In this document: piece after piece, positions 17,792 to 25,399 of the stretch | Position numbering within the stretch: position 1 is the first letter of the stretch | Layout: each line of letters opens with the position of its first letter | Position numbers and translations under genes: made by a program | The notes under the pieces: model-generated | Databases searched by the model: none | What the model saw: only the letters and a program-made list of their open reading frames with translations | What the model was told of the DNA's origin: nothing | Assembly (NCBI GenBank): GCA_019510095.1 | Contig: JAEKLB010000024.1 | Location: forward strand, 1 to 49,657 | DNA: 49,657 nucleotides | Direction: 5' to 3' | DNA from: Acidobacteriota bacterium | Lineage (GTDB): Bacteria; Actinomycetota; Acidimicrobiia; Acidimicrobiales; CADCSY01

Positions 17792-19801
17792 ATGGGGCGT
17801 TTCAACTACTCGCGGTGGGACGGGACCCAGGTCGGGTTCGACCTCGACGCCGACGCGGTGCTGGCCGAGATCAGCGACGACCTGATCCACCACGGCGACG
17901 TGAACGCCGCCCTGCGGCGGATGCTCCAGAGCGGCTTCGAGGACCGCGAGGGAAACCGTGTCCAGGGCATGCGGGAGATGCTCGAGAAGCTGCGCCAGGA
18001 ACGGCGCGAGCGGCTCGAGAACTTCGACCTCGGTGGCGTCTACAACGAGATTGCCGAGGCCTTGAAGGAGGTCGTCGACACGGAGCGCGGGGGCATCGAC
18101 GACTTCCAGCGTGAGGCGCGCGAGTCGGGCGACGATCGCCGCCGCGAGATCGCCGACCAGGTCGCCGCCGAGAAGGCCATGGAGCTCGACCTGTTGCCGC
18201 CGGACCTCGCCGGCCAGGTCCGCGAGCTCCAGAAGTACGAGTTCACCTCACCGGAGGCGCGGGAGAAGTTCGAGCAGCTGATGGAGCAGCTCAAGCAGGA
18301 GCTGGCCAACCAGTACTTCAACCAGGTCCAGGAGGGCATGCAGAACCTCGGCCCCGAGGACATGCAGCGGATGAAGGACATGCTGGCCGACCTCAACCAG
18401 ATGCTCGAGCAGCGTGACGCGGGAGAGGAGCCCGATTTCGACGGCTTCATGGAGAAGTACGGCGACTTCTTCCCGGAGAACCCGCAGAACCTCGACGAGT
18501 TGCTCGAGCAGATGGCCCAGCGCATGGCTGCCGCCCAGGCGATGCTCAACTCGATGACGCCGGAGCAGCGGGCCCAGCTCCAGGCGCTGTCCGAGCAGCT
18601 GATGGAGGACATGGACCTCCGCTGGCAGATGGACCAGCTGTCCCAGAACCTCCAGAACGCCTTCCCCCAAGCTGGCTGGGGCAAGCAGTACCGGTTCTCG
18701 GGCGATGAGGAGCTGAGCTTCGGGGAAGCCGCCCAGATGATGCAGGACCTCGGCGATCTCGATCGCCTCGAGCAGCTGCTGCGGGGGGCGTCCAACCCCG
18801 GTGCCTTGGCCGAGGTCGATGTCGAGCGGGCCAAGCAACTGCTCGGCGACGACGCCGGGCTGAGCCTGGAGCGCATGGCCCAGGTGGCCCGCATGCTCGA
18901 GGACGCCGGGCTGATCGAGCAGCGCGAGGGTCGCTACGAGCTCACCCCGCGTGGCATCCGCAAGATCGGTCAGAACGCCTTGTCCGACCTGTTCTCCAAG
19001 CTGCTCCGCGACCAGGGTGGCCGCCACGAGATGGAGCGGCTGGGCGTCGGTCACGAGCGCGCCTACCAGACCAAGCCCTACGAGTTCGGCGACCCGTTCA
19101 ACCTCGACATCCACAAGACGATCCGCAACGCCATCCAGCGGGCGGGTGGCGGCACACCGGTGCAGCTCATTCCCGATGACTTCGAGATCGAGCAGACCGA
19201 GACGCTCACCCGCGCGGCCACGGTGCTGATGCTCGACGTATCGCTGTCGATGCCGATGCGCGACAACTTCCTTGCCGCCAAGAAGGTGGCGATGGCCCTG
19301 CACTCCCTGATCTCGTCGCAGTTCCCTCGTGACTTCCTCGGCGTGGTGACCTTCTCGAAGGTCGCCCGCGAGCTCAAGCCCGAGCACCTGCCCGAGGTCT
19401 CATGGGACTTCGACTACGGCACCAACATGCAGCACGGCCTGCTGCTGAGCCGCCGGATGCTGGCCAAGCAGAGCGGCACCAAGCAGATCATCATGATCAC
19501 CGACGGCGAGCCCACCGCTCACTTCGAGCCGGGCATGGACGAGCCGTTCTTCAGCTACCCGCCGGTGCGGGAGACGGTCGACGCCACCCTGCGGGAGGTC
19601 AACCGCTGCAGCCGGGAGGACATCCGGATCAACACGTTCATGCTCGATGCCAGCGGCTACCTGAAGAACTTCGTGGAGAAGATCACCCAGCTCAACGGCG
19701 GGCGGGCGTTCTTCACCACCCCTGACACCCTCGGCGACTACGTGCTGGTCGACTTCATGGAGCACCGCCGCAACGTGTCCCGCGGCCGCCGCGTCTCCTA
19801 G
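17792..19801 (+). CDS. VWA-domain protein (MoxR-partner type)
   Basis: 669 aa; MIDAS motif LMLDVSLSM; coiled Gln/Glu-rich middle. Confidence 0.88.
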   Translation: MGRFNYSRWDGTQVGFDLDADAVLAEISDDLIHHGDVNAALRRMLQSGFEDREGNRVQGMREMLEKLRQERRERLENFDLGGVYNEIAEALKEVVDTERGGIDDFQREARESGDDRRREIADQVAAEKAMELDLLPPDLAGQVRELQKYEFTSPEAREKFEQLMEQLKQELANQYFNQVQEGMQNLGPEDMQRMKDMLADLNQMLEQRDAGEEPDFDGFMEKYGDFFPENPQNLDELLEQMAQRMAAAQAMLNSMTPEQRAQLQALSEQLMEDMDLRWQMDQLSQNLQNAFPQAGWGKQYRFSGDEELSFGEAAQMMQDLGDLDRLEQLLRGASNPGALAEVDVERAKQLLGDDAGLSLERMAQVARMLEDAGLIEQREGRYELTPRGIRKIGQNALSDLFSKLLRDQGGRHEMERLGVGHERAYQTKPYEFGDPFNLDIHKTIRNAIQRAGGGTPVQLIPDDFEIEQTETLTRAATVLMLDVSLSMPMRDNFLAAKKVAMALHSLISSQFPRDFLGVVTFSKVARELKPEHLPEVSWDFDYGTNMQHGLLLSRRMLAKQSGTKQIIMITDGEPTAHFEPGMDEPFFSYPPVRETVDATLREVNRCSREDIRINTFMLDASGYLKNFVEKITQLNGGRAFFTTPDTLGDYVLVDFMEHRRNVSRGRRVS

Positions 19802-19927
19802 AGCCCCCGGAGAGCCACCGCCCGATCGGCGGCGATTTGTCAAACACCCTCTTGCGCTGGGCCTATGCCGCGGGTCATGATCACACAGATGTAATTACAC
19901 GGGTGGTCTACCGAGGGGAGAACCGCC

Positions 19928-20206
19928 GTGATGAACGCAGTCGATCCGAGCGACAAGACATGGCAGGACATGGCGAACTGCCTGGGCGTCGACCCCGATC
20001 TCTTCTTTCCGGAGCGCGGGGCCTCGACACGCGAGGCCAAGGAGGTCTGCCGGGGGTGCGTGGTGCGCGACGAGTGCCTCGAGTTCGCGCTTGCCAATGG
20101 TGAGAAGTTCGGCATCTGGGGCGGCATGAGCGAGCGCGAGCGCCGGCGCATTCGGCGGGCCCGAGCCATTGCCCGCCGGGCGGCAGCCTCGGTGGTGTCG
20201 GCCTAG
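19928..20206 (+). CDS. WhiB-family iron-sulfur regulator
   Basis: WQDMANCLGVDPDLFFPERG...CRGCVVRDECLEFAL...IWGGMSERERRRIRR. Confidence 0.95.
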   Translation: MMNAVDPSDKTWQDMANCLGVDPDLFFPERGASTREAKEVCRGCVVRDECLEFALANGEKFGIWGGMSERERRRIRRARAIARRAAASVVSA

Positions 20207-20229
20207 GACCTAGCGCCTAGCGCCTAGTC
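20202..20229. repeat. 4 x 7-bp tandem CCTAGCG-type repeat across convergent stop codons
   Basis: CCTAGGA CCTAGCG CCTAGCG CCTAGTC; CTAG at 20203, 20210, 20217 and 20224. Confidence 0.85.
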
Positions 20230-21030
20230 CTCGCCGGCGGGCGGTCGGTGTGCCAGCCGCCATTCGACGGTCCGGTCGGCCGCCAGGTCGAGCTCGGCCC
20301 ACCGCCCTCGGGGGACGGCGTCGAGCACCACCGCAGGCAGGAGGCCCACCAGCTCGGCGCCCGCGGTGGCGGCCAGCTCGGCCACCGCGTCGTAGGCCGC
20401 CGCTGGCCCGGTCCGGCCCGGCTCGACGAGGTTCATCGAGACCTGCACCCGGTCGCCGACCTGCAGGCCCAGGGCCCGGAGGGTCGTCCCTCGAACCGCA
20501 GCGGCCACCCGCCGGGCCACCGCCAGGTCGGGCTGCGCCAGCCAGACGTTGTAGGCCACGAGCGGGCCCCGGGCGCCCACCGCAACCGCTCCGGCGGTGG
20601 GATGGGGCCGGGGTGGGCCGGCGGTCGGCGCCAGCTCCCGGAACGCCTGCTTGCGGACCTCCGGGAGCGACGGGCCGCCGATGCCGTAGGCGAACCCGGG
20701 CAGGCCGAGGGTGGCGGCCGCCCAGGCCAGGAACTGGGCCCGGGCCGACACCGCGTCGTCGAGGGTGCTCTCGCCCCAGGGGACGAACGGGACCACGTCG
20801 ACGACCCCGAACCGCGGATGCACCCCCTGATGCAGCCCCAGGTCGATCATGTCGACGGCCACCGACGCCACCCGGCGCGGCGCCTCCTCGCCGACCAGCG
20901 TCAGCACCGCCCGATGGTGGTGAGGGTCGACGTGGATGTCGAGCAGCTCAGCGCCAGCGGCTCGGCGCAGCGCCGCGAGAACATCGCGTGAACGACCCTC
21001 GGCGACATTCAGCGGACAGAGCAGGGGCAC
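20224..21030 (-). CDS. Glutamate formimidoyltransferase-like (FTCD N-terminal domain) protein
   Basis: VPLLCPLNVAEGRSRDVLAALRRAAGAELLDIHVDPHHHRAVLTLVG, GVHPRFGVVDVVPFVP. Confidence 0.85.
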   Translation of the reverse strand: MPLLCPLNVAEGRSRDVLAALRRAAGAELLDIHVDPHHHRAVLTLVGEEAPRRVASVAVDMIDLGLHQGVHPRFGVVDVVPFVPWGESTLDDAVSARAQFLAWAAATLGLPGFAYGIGGPSLPEVRKQAFRELAPTAGPPRPHPTAGAVAVGARGPLVAYNVWLAQPDLAVARRVAAAVRGTTLRALGLQVGDRVQVSMNLVEPGRTGPAAAYDAVAELAATAGAELVGLLPAVVLDAVPRGRWAELDLAADRTVEWRLAHRPPAGED

Positions 21031-21042
21031 TACATTGCCTCC

Positions 21043-21201
21043 ATGAACCTCGGAGCACCTGAGCTCCTCATCCTTCTCCTCATCGTCCTGCTCGTGTTCG
21101 GTGGCGCCAAGCTGCCGAAGCTCGCTCGCTCTCTCGGCGAGGCCCAGCGCGAGTTCAAGAAGGGCCACGACGAGTCGGCCGAGGACACCCCCAAGACCTG
21201 A
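21043..21201 (+). CDS. tatA: TatA/TatE-type Sec-independent translocase subunit (52 aa, not in ORF track)
   Basis: MNLGAPELLILLLIVLLVFGGAKLPKLARSLGEAQREFKKGHDESAEDTPKT. Confidence 0.92.
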   Translation: MNLGAPELLILLLIVLLVFGGAKLPKLARSLGEAQREFKKGHDESAEDTPKT

Positions 21202-21213
21202 CCGTCTCGCCCG

Positions 21214-21239
21214 GGAACTTCCTGTCCGCCGACGACGTT
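21214..21239 (+). promoter_or_regulatory. Candidate ECF-type promoter GGAACT-N16-CGTT
   Basis: GGAACT 21214-21219, CGTT 21236-21239, between tatA stop and GTG of ECF sigma ORF. Confidence 0.4.
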
Positions 21240-21299
21240 CCTGTAGCGGCACCCGCCTGGGAGGACATCGCCCGCAGTCATGGGCGCTTCCTCTACACC

Positions 21300-21737
21300 G
21301 TGGCGTACCGACTGACAGGGAACGACGCCGACGCACAGGACCTCGTGCAGGAGGTGCTGCTCCGGTTGCACCGGGGCCTCGCCACCTACCGACCGGGCTC
21401 GTTGGAGGGTTGGTTGAGCCGGATCACCACCAACGCCTTTCTCGACGAGACCCGCCGCCGCCGCCGGCGACCGACGGTGCCGTTGCCCGATGATCCCGAG
21501 CGCGTCCCCGCCGAGCACGTGGCGGGGGACGGCGGGTCGACGACGTCCCTGCCCGACGACATCCAGGCCGCCTTGCGGTCGTTGCCCGACGACTACCGCG
21601 CCGCGGTGGTGCTGTGCGACGTCGTCGGCTTGCCCTACGACGAGATCGCCGACCGGCTCGGCGTGCCGGTGGGCACGGTCCGCAGTCGCATCCACCGCGG
21701 TCGCTCGGCGCTGCGAACCCTGCTGGCCCACCGATGA
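21300..21737 (+). CDS. ECF-family RNA polymerase sigma factor (true start probably upstream; non-canonical CTG at 21198 possible)
   Basis: AYRLTGNDADAQDLVQEVLLRLHRGL, LPDDYRAAVVLCDVVGLPYDEIADRLGVPVGTVRSRIHRGR. Confidence 0.9.
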   Translation: MAYRLTGNDADAQDLVQEVLLRLHRGLATYRPGSLEGWLSRITTNAFLDETRRRRRRPTVPLPDDPERVPAEHVAGDGGSTTSLPDDIQAALRSLPDDYRAAVVLCDVVGLPYDEIADRLGVPVGTVRSRIHRGRSALRTLLAHR

Positions 21738-22459
21738 GCGACGCGCCCGTCACCGATGCCGCCGGCCACGTGGGCGACGCCCTGTCGGCGTATCTCGACG
21801 GCGAGCTCGGCCGGCGCCAGCACGCCGAGGTGGGCGCGCACGTGGCCGGATGTGCCACCTGCGCCACCGAGCTGGCGACCGTGCGGGCGGCCCGGCTGGC
21901 CATCCGCACCCTCCCGGCGGTGCCGCCGCCCGTCGACCTCGTCGAGCTGGGGCGTCGGTCCAGACCGCTGCCGGCCAGGCGTTCGCGGCTGCTGGCGGGG
22001 CTGGGACCAGCGGTCGCAGCCGTTGCGGTCGGGCTGGTTCTCGCAGTTGCTGCGGCCCATCCGGCAACGTTCGTGCACCCCCCGGCCCTCGCCGGTTATC
22101 AGCGGGTCGCGACCGTTCGGTCGAGCGGTGCCGTCCAGATCGTCTATCGACGGGGCGTGAGCCGCCTCACCGTGTACGAGTCCCGTGGCCGGCTCGATCG
22201 GTCGATGGTGCCGGTGGAGGCCACCCGGCTGTCGATCTCGGGCAGCGACGCCTGGGCCTGGGACCACCCCAGCGGCACCGGCCAGGTGATCGTGTTGGGC
22301 GTTGACGGGCTGGTCGTGACCTTGGTGGGCGATGACTCACCGGAGGCACTGCAGGCCGTCGCCAAGGCCCTGCCCGGCCCGCCCCGCGCCGGACTGCTGC
22401 GCCGGCTGCAGCACGCCAGCAGCGGCGCGCTCCATCACCTGGGCCCCGGCCCCGGCTGA
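21734..22459 (+). CDS. Zinc-finger anti-sigma factor with one TM segment
   Basis: MSDAPVTDAAGHVGDALSAYLDGELGRRQHAEVGAHVAGCATCATEL (HxxxCxxC); ATGA overlap with sigma gene. Confidence 0.85.
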   Translation: MSDAPVTDAAGHVGDALSAYLDGELGRRQHAEVGAHVAGCATCATELATVRAARLAIRTLPAVPPPVDLVELGRRSRPLPARRSRLLAGLGPAVAAVAVGLVLAVAAAHPATFVHPPALAGYQRVATVRSSGAVQIVYRRGVSRLTVYESRGRLDRSMVPVEATRLSISGSDAWAWDHPSGTGQVIVLGVDGLVVTLVGDDSPEALQAVAKALPGPPRAGLLRRLQHASSGALHHLGPGPG

Positions 22460-22479
22460 GGAACCGGGGAGACCGCAGG

Positions 22480-22743
22480 TCAGCGCTTGCCTGCTGCGGC
22501 TTCCTGGCGGCGGCGGCGGAGGATGCGGCGACGCTCACGCTCGGAGGCGCCACCCCAGATGCCGTGGTCGATGCGCTCGACCAGGGCGTACTCGAGGCAC
22601 GGCTCCTTGACCGGGCACTCGGCACAGAGGCGGCGGGCGACGTCGACGCCGACACCATCGCTCGGGAAGAACGTGGCGGGCGCGACCTCTCGGCACTTGC
22701 CGAACCGCATCCACTCGGTGTCCATAGGGCCTCCATCGGCCAT
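22480..22743 (-). CDS. WhiB-family regulator (alternative start 22725)
   Basis: GKCREVAPATFFPSDG...CAECPVKEPCLEYAL...IWGGASERERRRILRRRR. Confidence 0.94.
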   Translation of the reverse strand: MADGGPMDTEWMRFGKCREVAPATFFPSDGVGVDVARRLCAECPVKEPCLEYALVERIDHGIWGGASERERRRILRRRRQEAAAGKR

Positions 22744-22758
22744 CGGTCTTGCTCACTG

Positions 22759-22785
22759 TACGGAAAAGCGGGCGAATTGGTTCCC
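22759..22785 (-). promoter_or_regulatory. Candidate ECF-type promoter for whiB: GGGAACC-N16-CGTA (minus strand)
   Basis: -35 complement GGTTCCC 22779-22785; -10 complement TACG 22759-22762. Confidence 0.5.
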
Positions 22786-22798
22786 ATCCCTCCAAAGA

Positions 22799-22825
22799 GG
22801 GAACCGCGGTCGGGCCCCTTCCGTT
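22799..22825 (+). promoter_or_regulatory. Candidate ECF-type promoter for htrA: GGGAACC-N16-CGTT
   Basis: GGGAACC 22799-22805, 16-nt spacer, CGTT 22822-22825, ATG at 22834. Confidence 0.65.
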
Positions 22826-22833
22826 ACACCGAC

Positions 22834-24129
22834 ATGGACGAGCCCTCCCCCTTCCCCGCCCCGGTTCCCGAGGAGCCGACCCGCCCGGAGTGGCTCGACG
22901 AGCCGCCCGTGACGGCTCCGGAGCCGGCCAGGGGGGCGGTCGACGACTGGGCCATGCCGACGACGGCACGCTTCCCGCGGTTCGAGGCACCTCCGCCCGG
23001 TGGCTGGCCGCCGCCGCCTCCGCGCCCCCCGGGCGCCGCCACGGTGACCGGTGACGACAGGAAGGGCTGGCTGCGGCCGGCCGTGGCCGGCGGCTTGGTG
23101 GGCGCCCTGGTCGCCGCGGCCGTCGCCGGCGGCATCGTGGCCGCCAGCGACGATGGGCGGTCATCGGGTCCAGCCTCGCTGGTCAGCCGGCCGGCCGTGG
23201 CCCTCGCCCCGGGCAGGCCCCTCGACATCCGGGGCGTCCTCGCTGCGGTCAGCCCCGCGGTGGTGGCGATCAACACCAAGGGTCCCGGTGGCCAGGAGGG
23301 CGCCGGCACGGGCATGGTGGTCGAGTCCGACGGCACGGTCCTGACCAACGCCCACGTGGTCCAGGGCGCGTCGACCATCTCGGTGGCGCTGCCCGACGGC
23401 AAGGAGTTCCCGGCCGAGCTGGTGGGGTCGTTGCCCGACCAGGACGTTGCCCTGCTCCACATGCGAGGGGCGGCGGACATCGCCACCGTGACCCTCGGCA
23501 GCTCGTCGAGGCTCCAGGTCGGCGACGACGTGGTGGCCGTCGGCAATGCCCTCGGCCTCGGCGCCGAGCCCACGGTCACCAGAGGCATCGTCTCCGCCCT
23601 CGGGCGGACGATCGAGGCCGGCAACCGGGTGACCTACACCGACCTGATCCAGACCGACGCCGCCATCAACCCCGGCAACTCGGGGGGACCACTGGTGAAC
23701 GCCGCCGGCCAGGTCGTGGGGGTCAACAGCGCGGTGGCCAGCTCGGCCCAGAACATCGGCTTCGCCCTGTCGATCGACAGCGTGAAGCCCCTGCTCGGGC
23801 GGCTGCACACCGGCATCGGGGGCGCGCTGCTGGGGGTCACGACGGTCACGGTCGGCAACGTGTTCCCCGGCGTGCTCGAGCAGTTCGGCATCACCCGCGA
23901 CGACGGTGCGTTCGTGCAGGACGTGCTGGCGGGCAGCGGCGCGGCGGCGGCCGGGCTGCGGCCAGGCGACGTCATCCTCGGGGCTGACGGGAAGCGGGTG
24001 CGCACGAACACCGACGTCAGCGGGGCGATCGCCCGGCACGCGCCGGGCGACTCGATCGCCATCGTCTACGAGCGACGGGGCCACAGGCACACGGTGACCG
24101 CCAAATTGGGTTCGCGGAGCACCGGGTAG
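22834..24129 (+). CDS. HtrA/DegP-like S1C serine protease with TM anchor and PDZ domain
   Basis: TNAHVVQGAS, DVALLHM, NPGNSGGPLVN triad motifs; GGLVGALVAAAVAGGIVAA helix; C-terminal PDZ. Confidence 0.93.
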   Translation: MDEPSPFPAPVPEEPTRPEWLDEPPVTAPEPARGAVDDWAMPTTARFPRFEAPPPGGWPPPPPRPPGAATVTGDDRKGWLRPAVAGGLVGALVAAAVAGGIVAASDDGRSSGPASLVSRPAVALAPGRPLDIRGVLAAVSPAVVAINTKGPGGQEGAGTGMVVESDGTVLTNAHVVQGASTISVALPDGKEFPAELVGSLPDQDVALLHMRGAADIATVTLGSSSRLQVGDDVVAVGNALGLGAEPTVTRGIVSALGRTIEAGNRVTYTDLIQTDAAINPGNSGGPLVNAAGQVVGVNSAVASSAQNIGFALSIDSVKPLLGRLHTGIGGALLGVTTVTVGNVFPGVLEQFGITRDDGAFVQDVLAGSGAAAAGLRPGDVILGADGKRVRTNTDVSGAIARHAPGDSIAIVYERRGHRHTVTAKLGSRSTG

Positions 24130-24141
24130 CCTCGACGCCCT

Positions 24142-24438
24142 ATGTCGCAGCAGACCGTCGAAGCCCCCCAGCAGCCGCAGGGTCACGTGCGGGTGGTGTA
24201 CCTCGGCCCGGTCGCGCCCCACTGGGAGGTCCAGTCCGACTTCGGCGACCCCAAGGGCATCGACGAGTTCCGCCAGCGGGTCATGGCCCGGCTGGTGCTG
24301 CTGCCCCCGCACGACCCACAGTTCCGGCGCAACCGCGAGCGGGTCGCCCGCGACGCGGAGCGTGAGAACCTGCTGCTCGAGTGGGACCTCGGCCTGCCCG
24401 ACGAGCAGGCCCCGCCCGATCCCGCCTACCGCTCGTAG
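24142..24438 (+). CDS. Conserved hypothetical protein (98 aa)
   Basis: ORF with good codon bias between htrA and ROK gene: GHVRVVYLGPVAPHWEVQSDFGDPKGIDEFRQRVMARL. Confidence 0.7.
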   Translation: MSQQTVEAPQQPQGHVRVVYLGPVAPHWEVQSDFGDPKGIDEFRQRVMARLVLLPPHDPQFRRNRERVARDAERENLLLEWDLGLPDEQAPPDPAYRS

Positions 24439-24453
24439 AGGAGCCCTCATCGG

Positions 24454-25389
24454 GTGACGACCACCATTGGCATCGACGTGGGCGGCACCAAGGTGCAGGC
24501 GGTCGTGCTCGACGGCACGGAGGTACGAGCGGACGCGCGGGTCGAGACGCCCGAGCACGGCGGGCCCGACGCGGTCGTTGCCGCCATCGCTGACTGCGTC
24601 GAGCAGCTCGGAGGGGTGAAGCACATCGACGGCGTCGGCCTCGGCGCACCCGGTGTCGTCGATCGTCACACGGGTGAGGTCCTGCGGGCGCCGAACCTGC
24701 CCGGTTTCGACGCGCCGGTCCCGCTTGGCGCCATGGTCGCCGACGCGGTTGGGGTGAAACGGGTGGCCGTTGCCAACGACGTCAGCGTCGGCACGCTGGC
24801 CGAGCACGAGCTCGGCGCGGGCAGGGGATGCGACGACCTGTTGGGTGTGTTCGTCGGCACCGGTGTCGGTGGCGGCCTCGTGCTGCGGGGCAAGCCGTAT
24901 CACGGGAGCACTGGCGCCGCCGGCGAGATCGGCCACGTCGCCATCCGTGACGGCGGTCGTGCCTGCGGTTGTGGCGGCGTCGGTCACCTCGAGGCCTATG
25001 CCGGGCGGGCCAGCCTCGAGCGTGAGGCACGGCGGCGCCATGCCGATGGCGAGCCGACGCTCCTGGTCGAGCTCGCCGGCGACGGACGCATGAAGTCGAG
25101 CGTGTGGCGCAAGGCGGTCGAGGCCGGCGACACGATGGCGCTGTCGCTGATCGACGACGCGGTGGCGGCGCTCGGCGAGGCGTTGGCGTCGGCGACCAAC
25201 CTGCTCGATCTCTCGATGGTCGTGCTGGGAGGGGGACTGGCCGACAAGCTCGGTCCCGGCTTTGCCGGACGGGTCGAGGAAGCCACGCGCCACCTGCTGT
25301 TCGTCCCCGGTTCACCTCTTCGTGTGGTGCCCGCCGCCCTGGGCGATCTTGGCGGAGCGATGGGCGCGGCACTCATCGCTCGTCGGTGA
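24454..25389 (+). CDS. ROK-family glucokinase
   Basis: TIGIDVGGTKVQAVVLDG, GTGVGGGLVLRGKPYHGSTGAAGEIGH, CGCGGVGHLEAYAG. Confidence 0.93.
   Translation: MTTTIGIDVGGTKVQAVVLDGTEVRADARVETPEHGGPDAVVAAIADCVEQLGGVKHIDGVGLGAPGVVDRHTGEVLRAPNLPGFDAPVPLGAMVADAVGVKRVAVANDVSVGTLAEHELGAGRGCDDLLGVFVGTGVGGGLVLRGKPYHGSTGAAGEIGHVAIRDGGRACGCGGVGHLEAYAGRASLEREARRRHADGEPTLLVELAGDGRMKSSVWRKAVEAGDTMALSLIDDAVAALGEALASATNLLDLSMVVLGGGLADKLGPGFAGRVEEATRHLLFVPGSPLRVVPAALGDLGGAMGAALIARR
25299..25320 (+). promoter_or_regulatory. Candidate intragenic PHO box upstream of ppk
   Basis: GTTCGTCCCCG|GTTCACCTCTT, two 11-bp units, ~80 bp before ppk start. Confidence 0.3.
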
Positions 25390-25399
25390 GAATGACGCC

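Noticed and set aside
18241-18255. GTTCACCTCACC PHO-like unit inside the VWA gene
   Set aside because: Single unit, deep within coding sequence and without an in-register neighbour.
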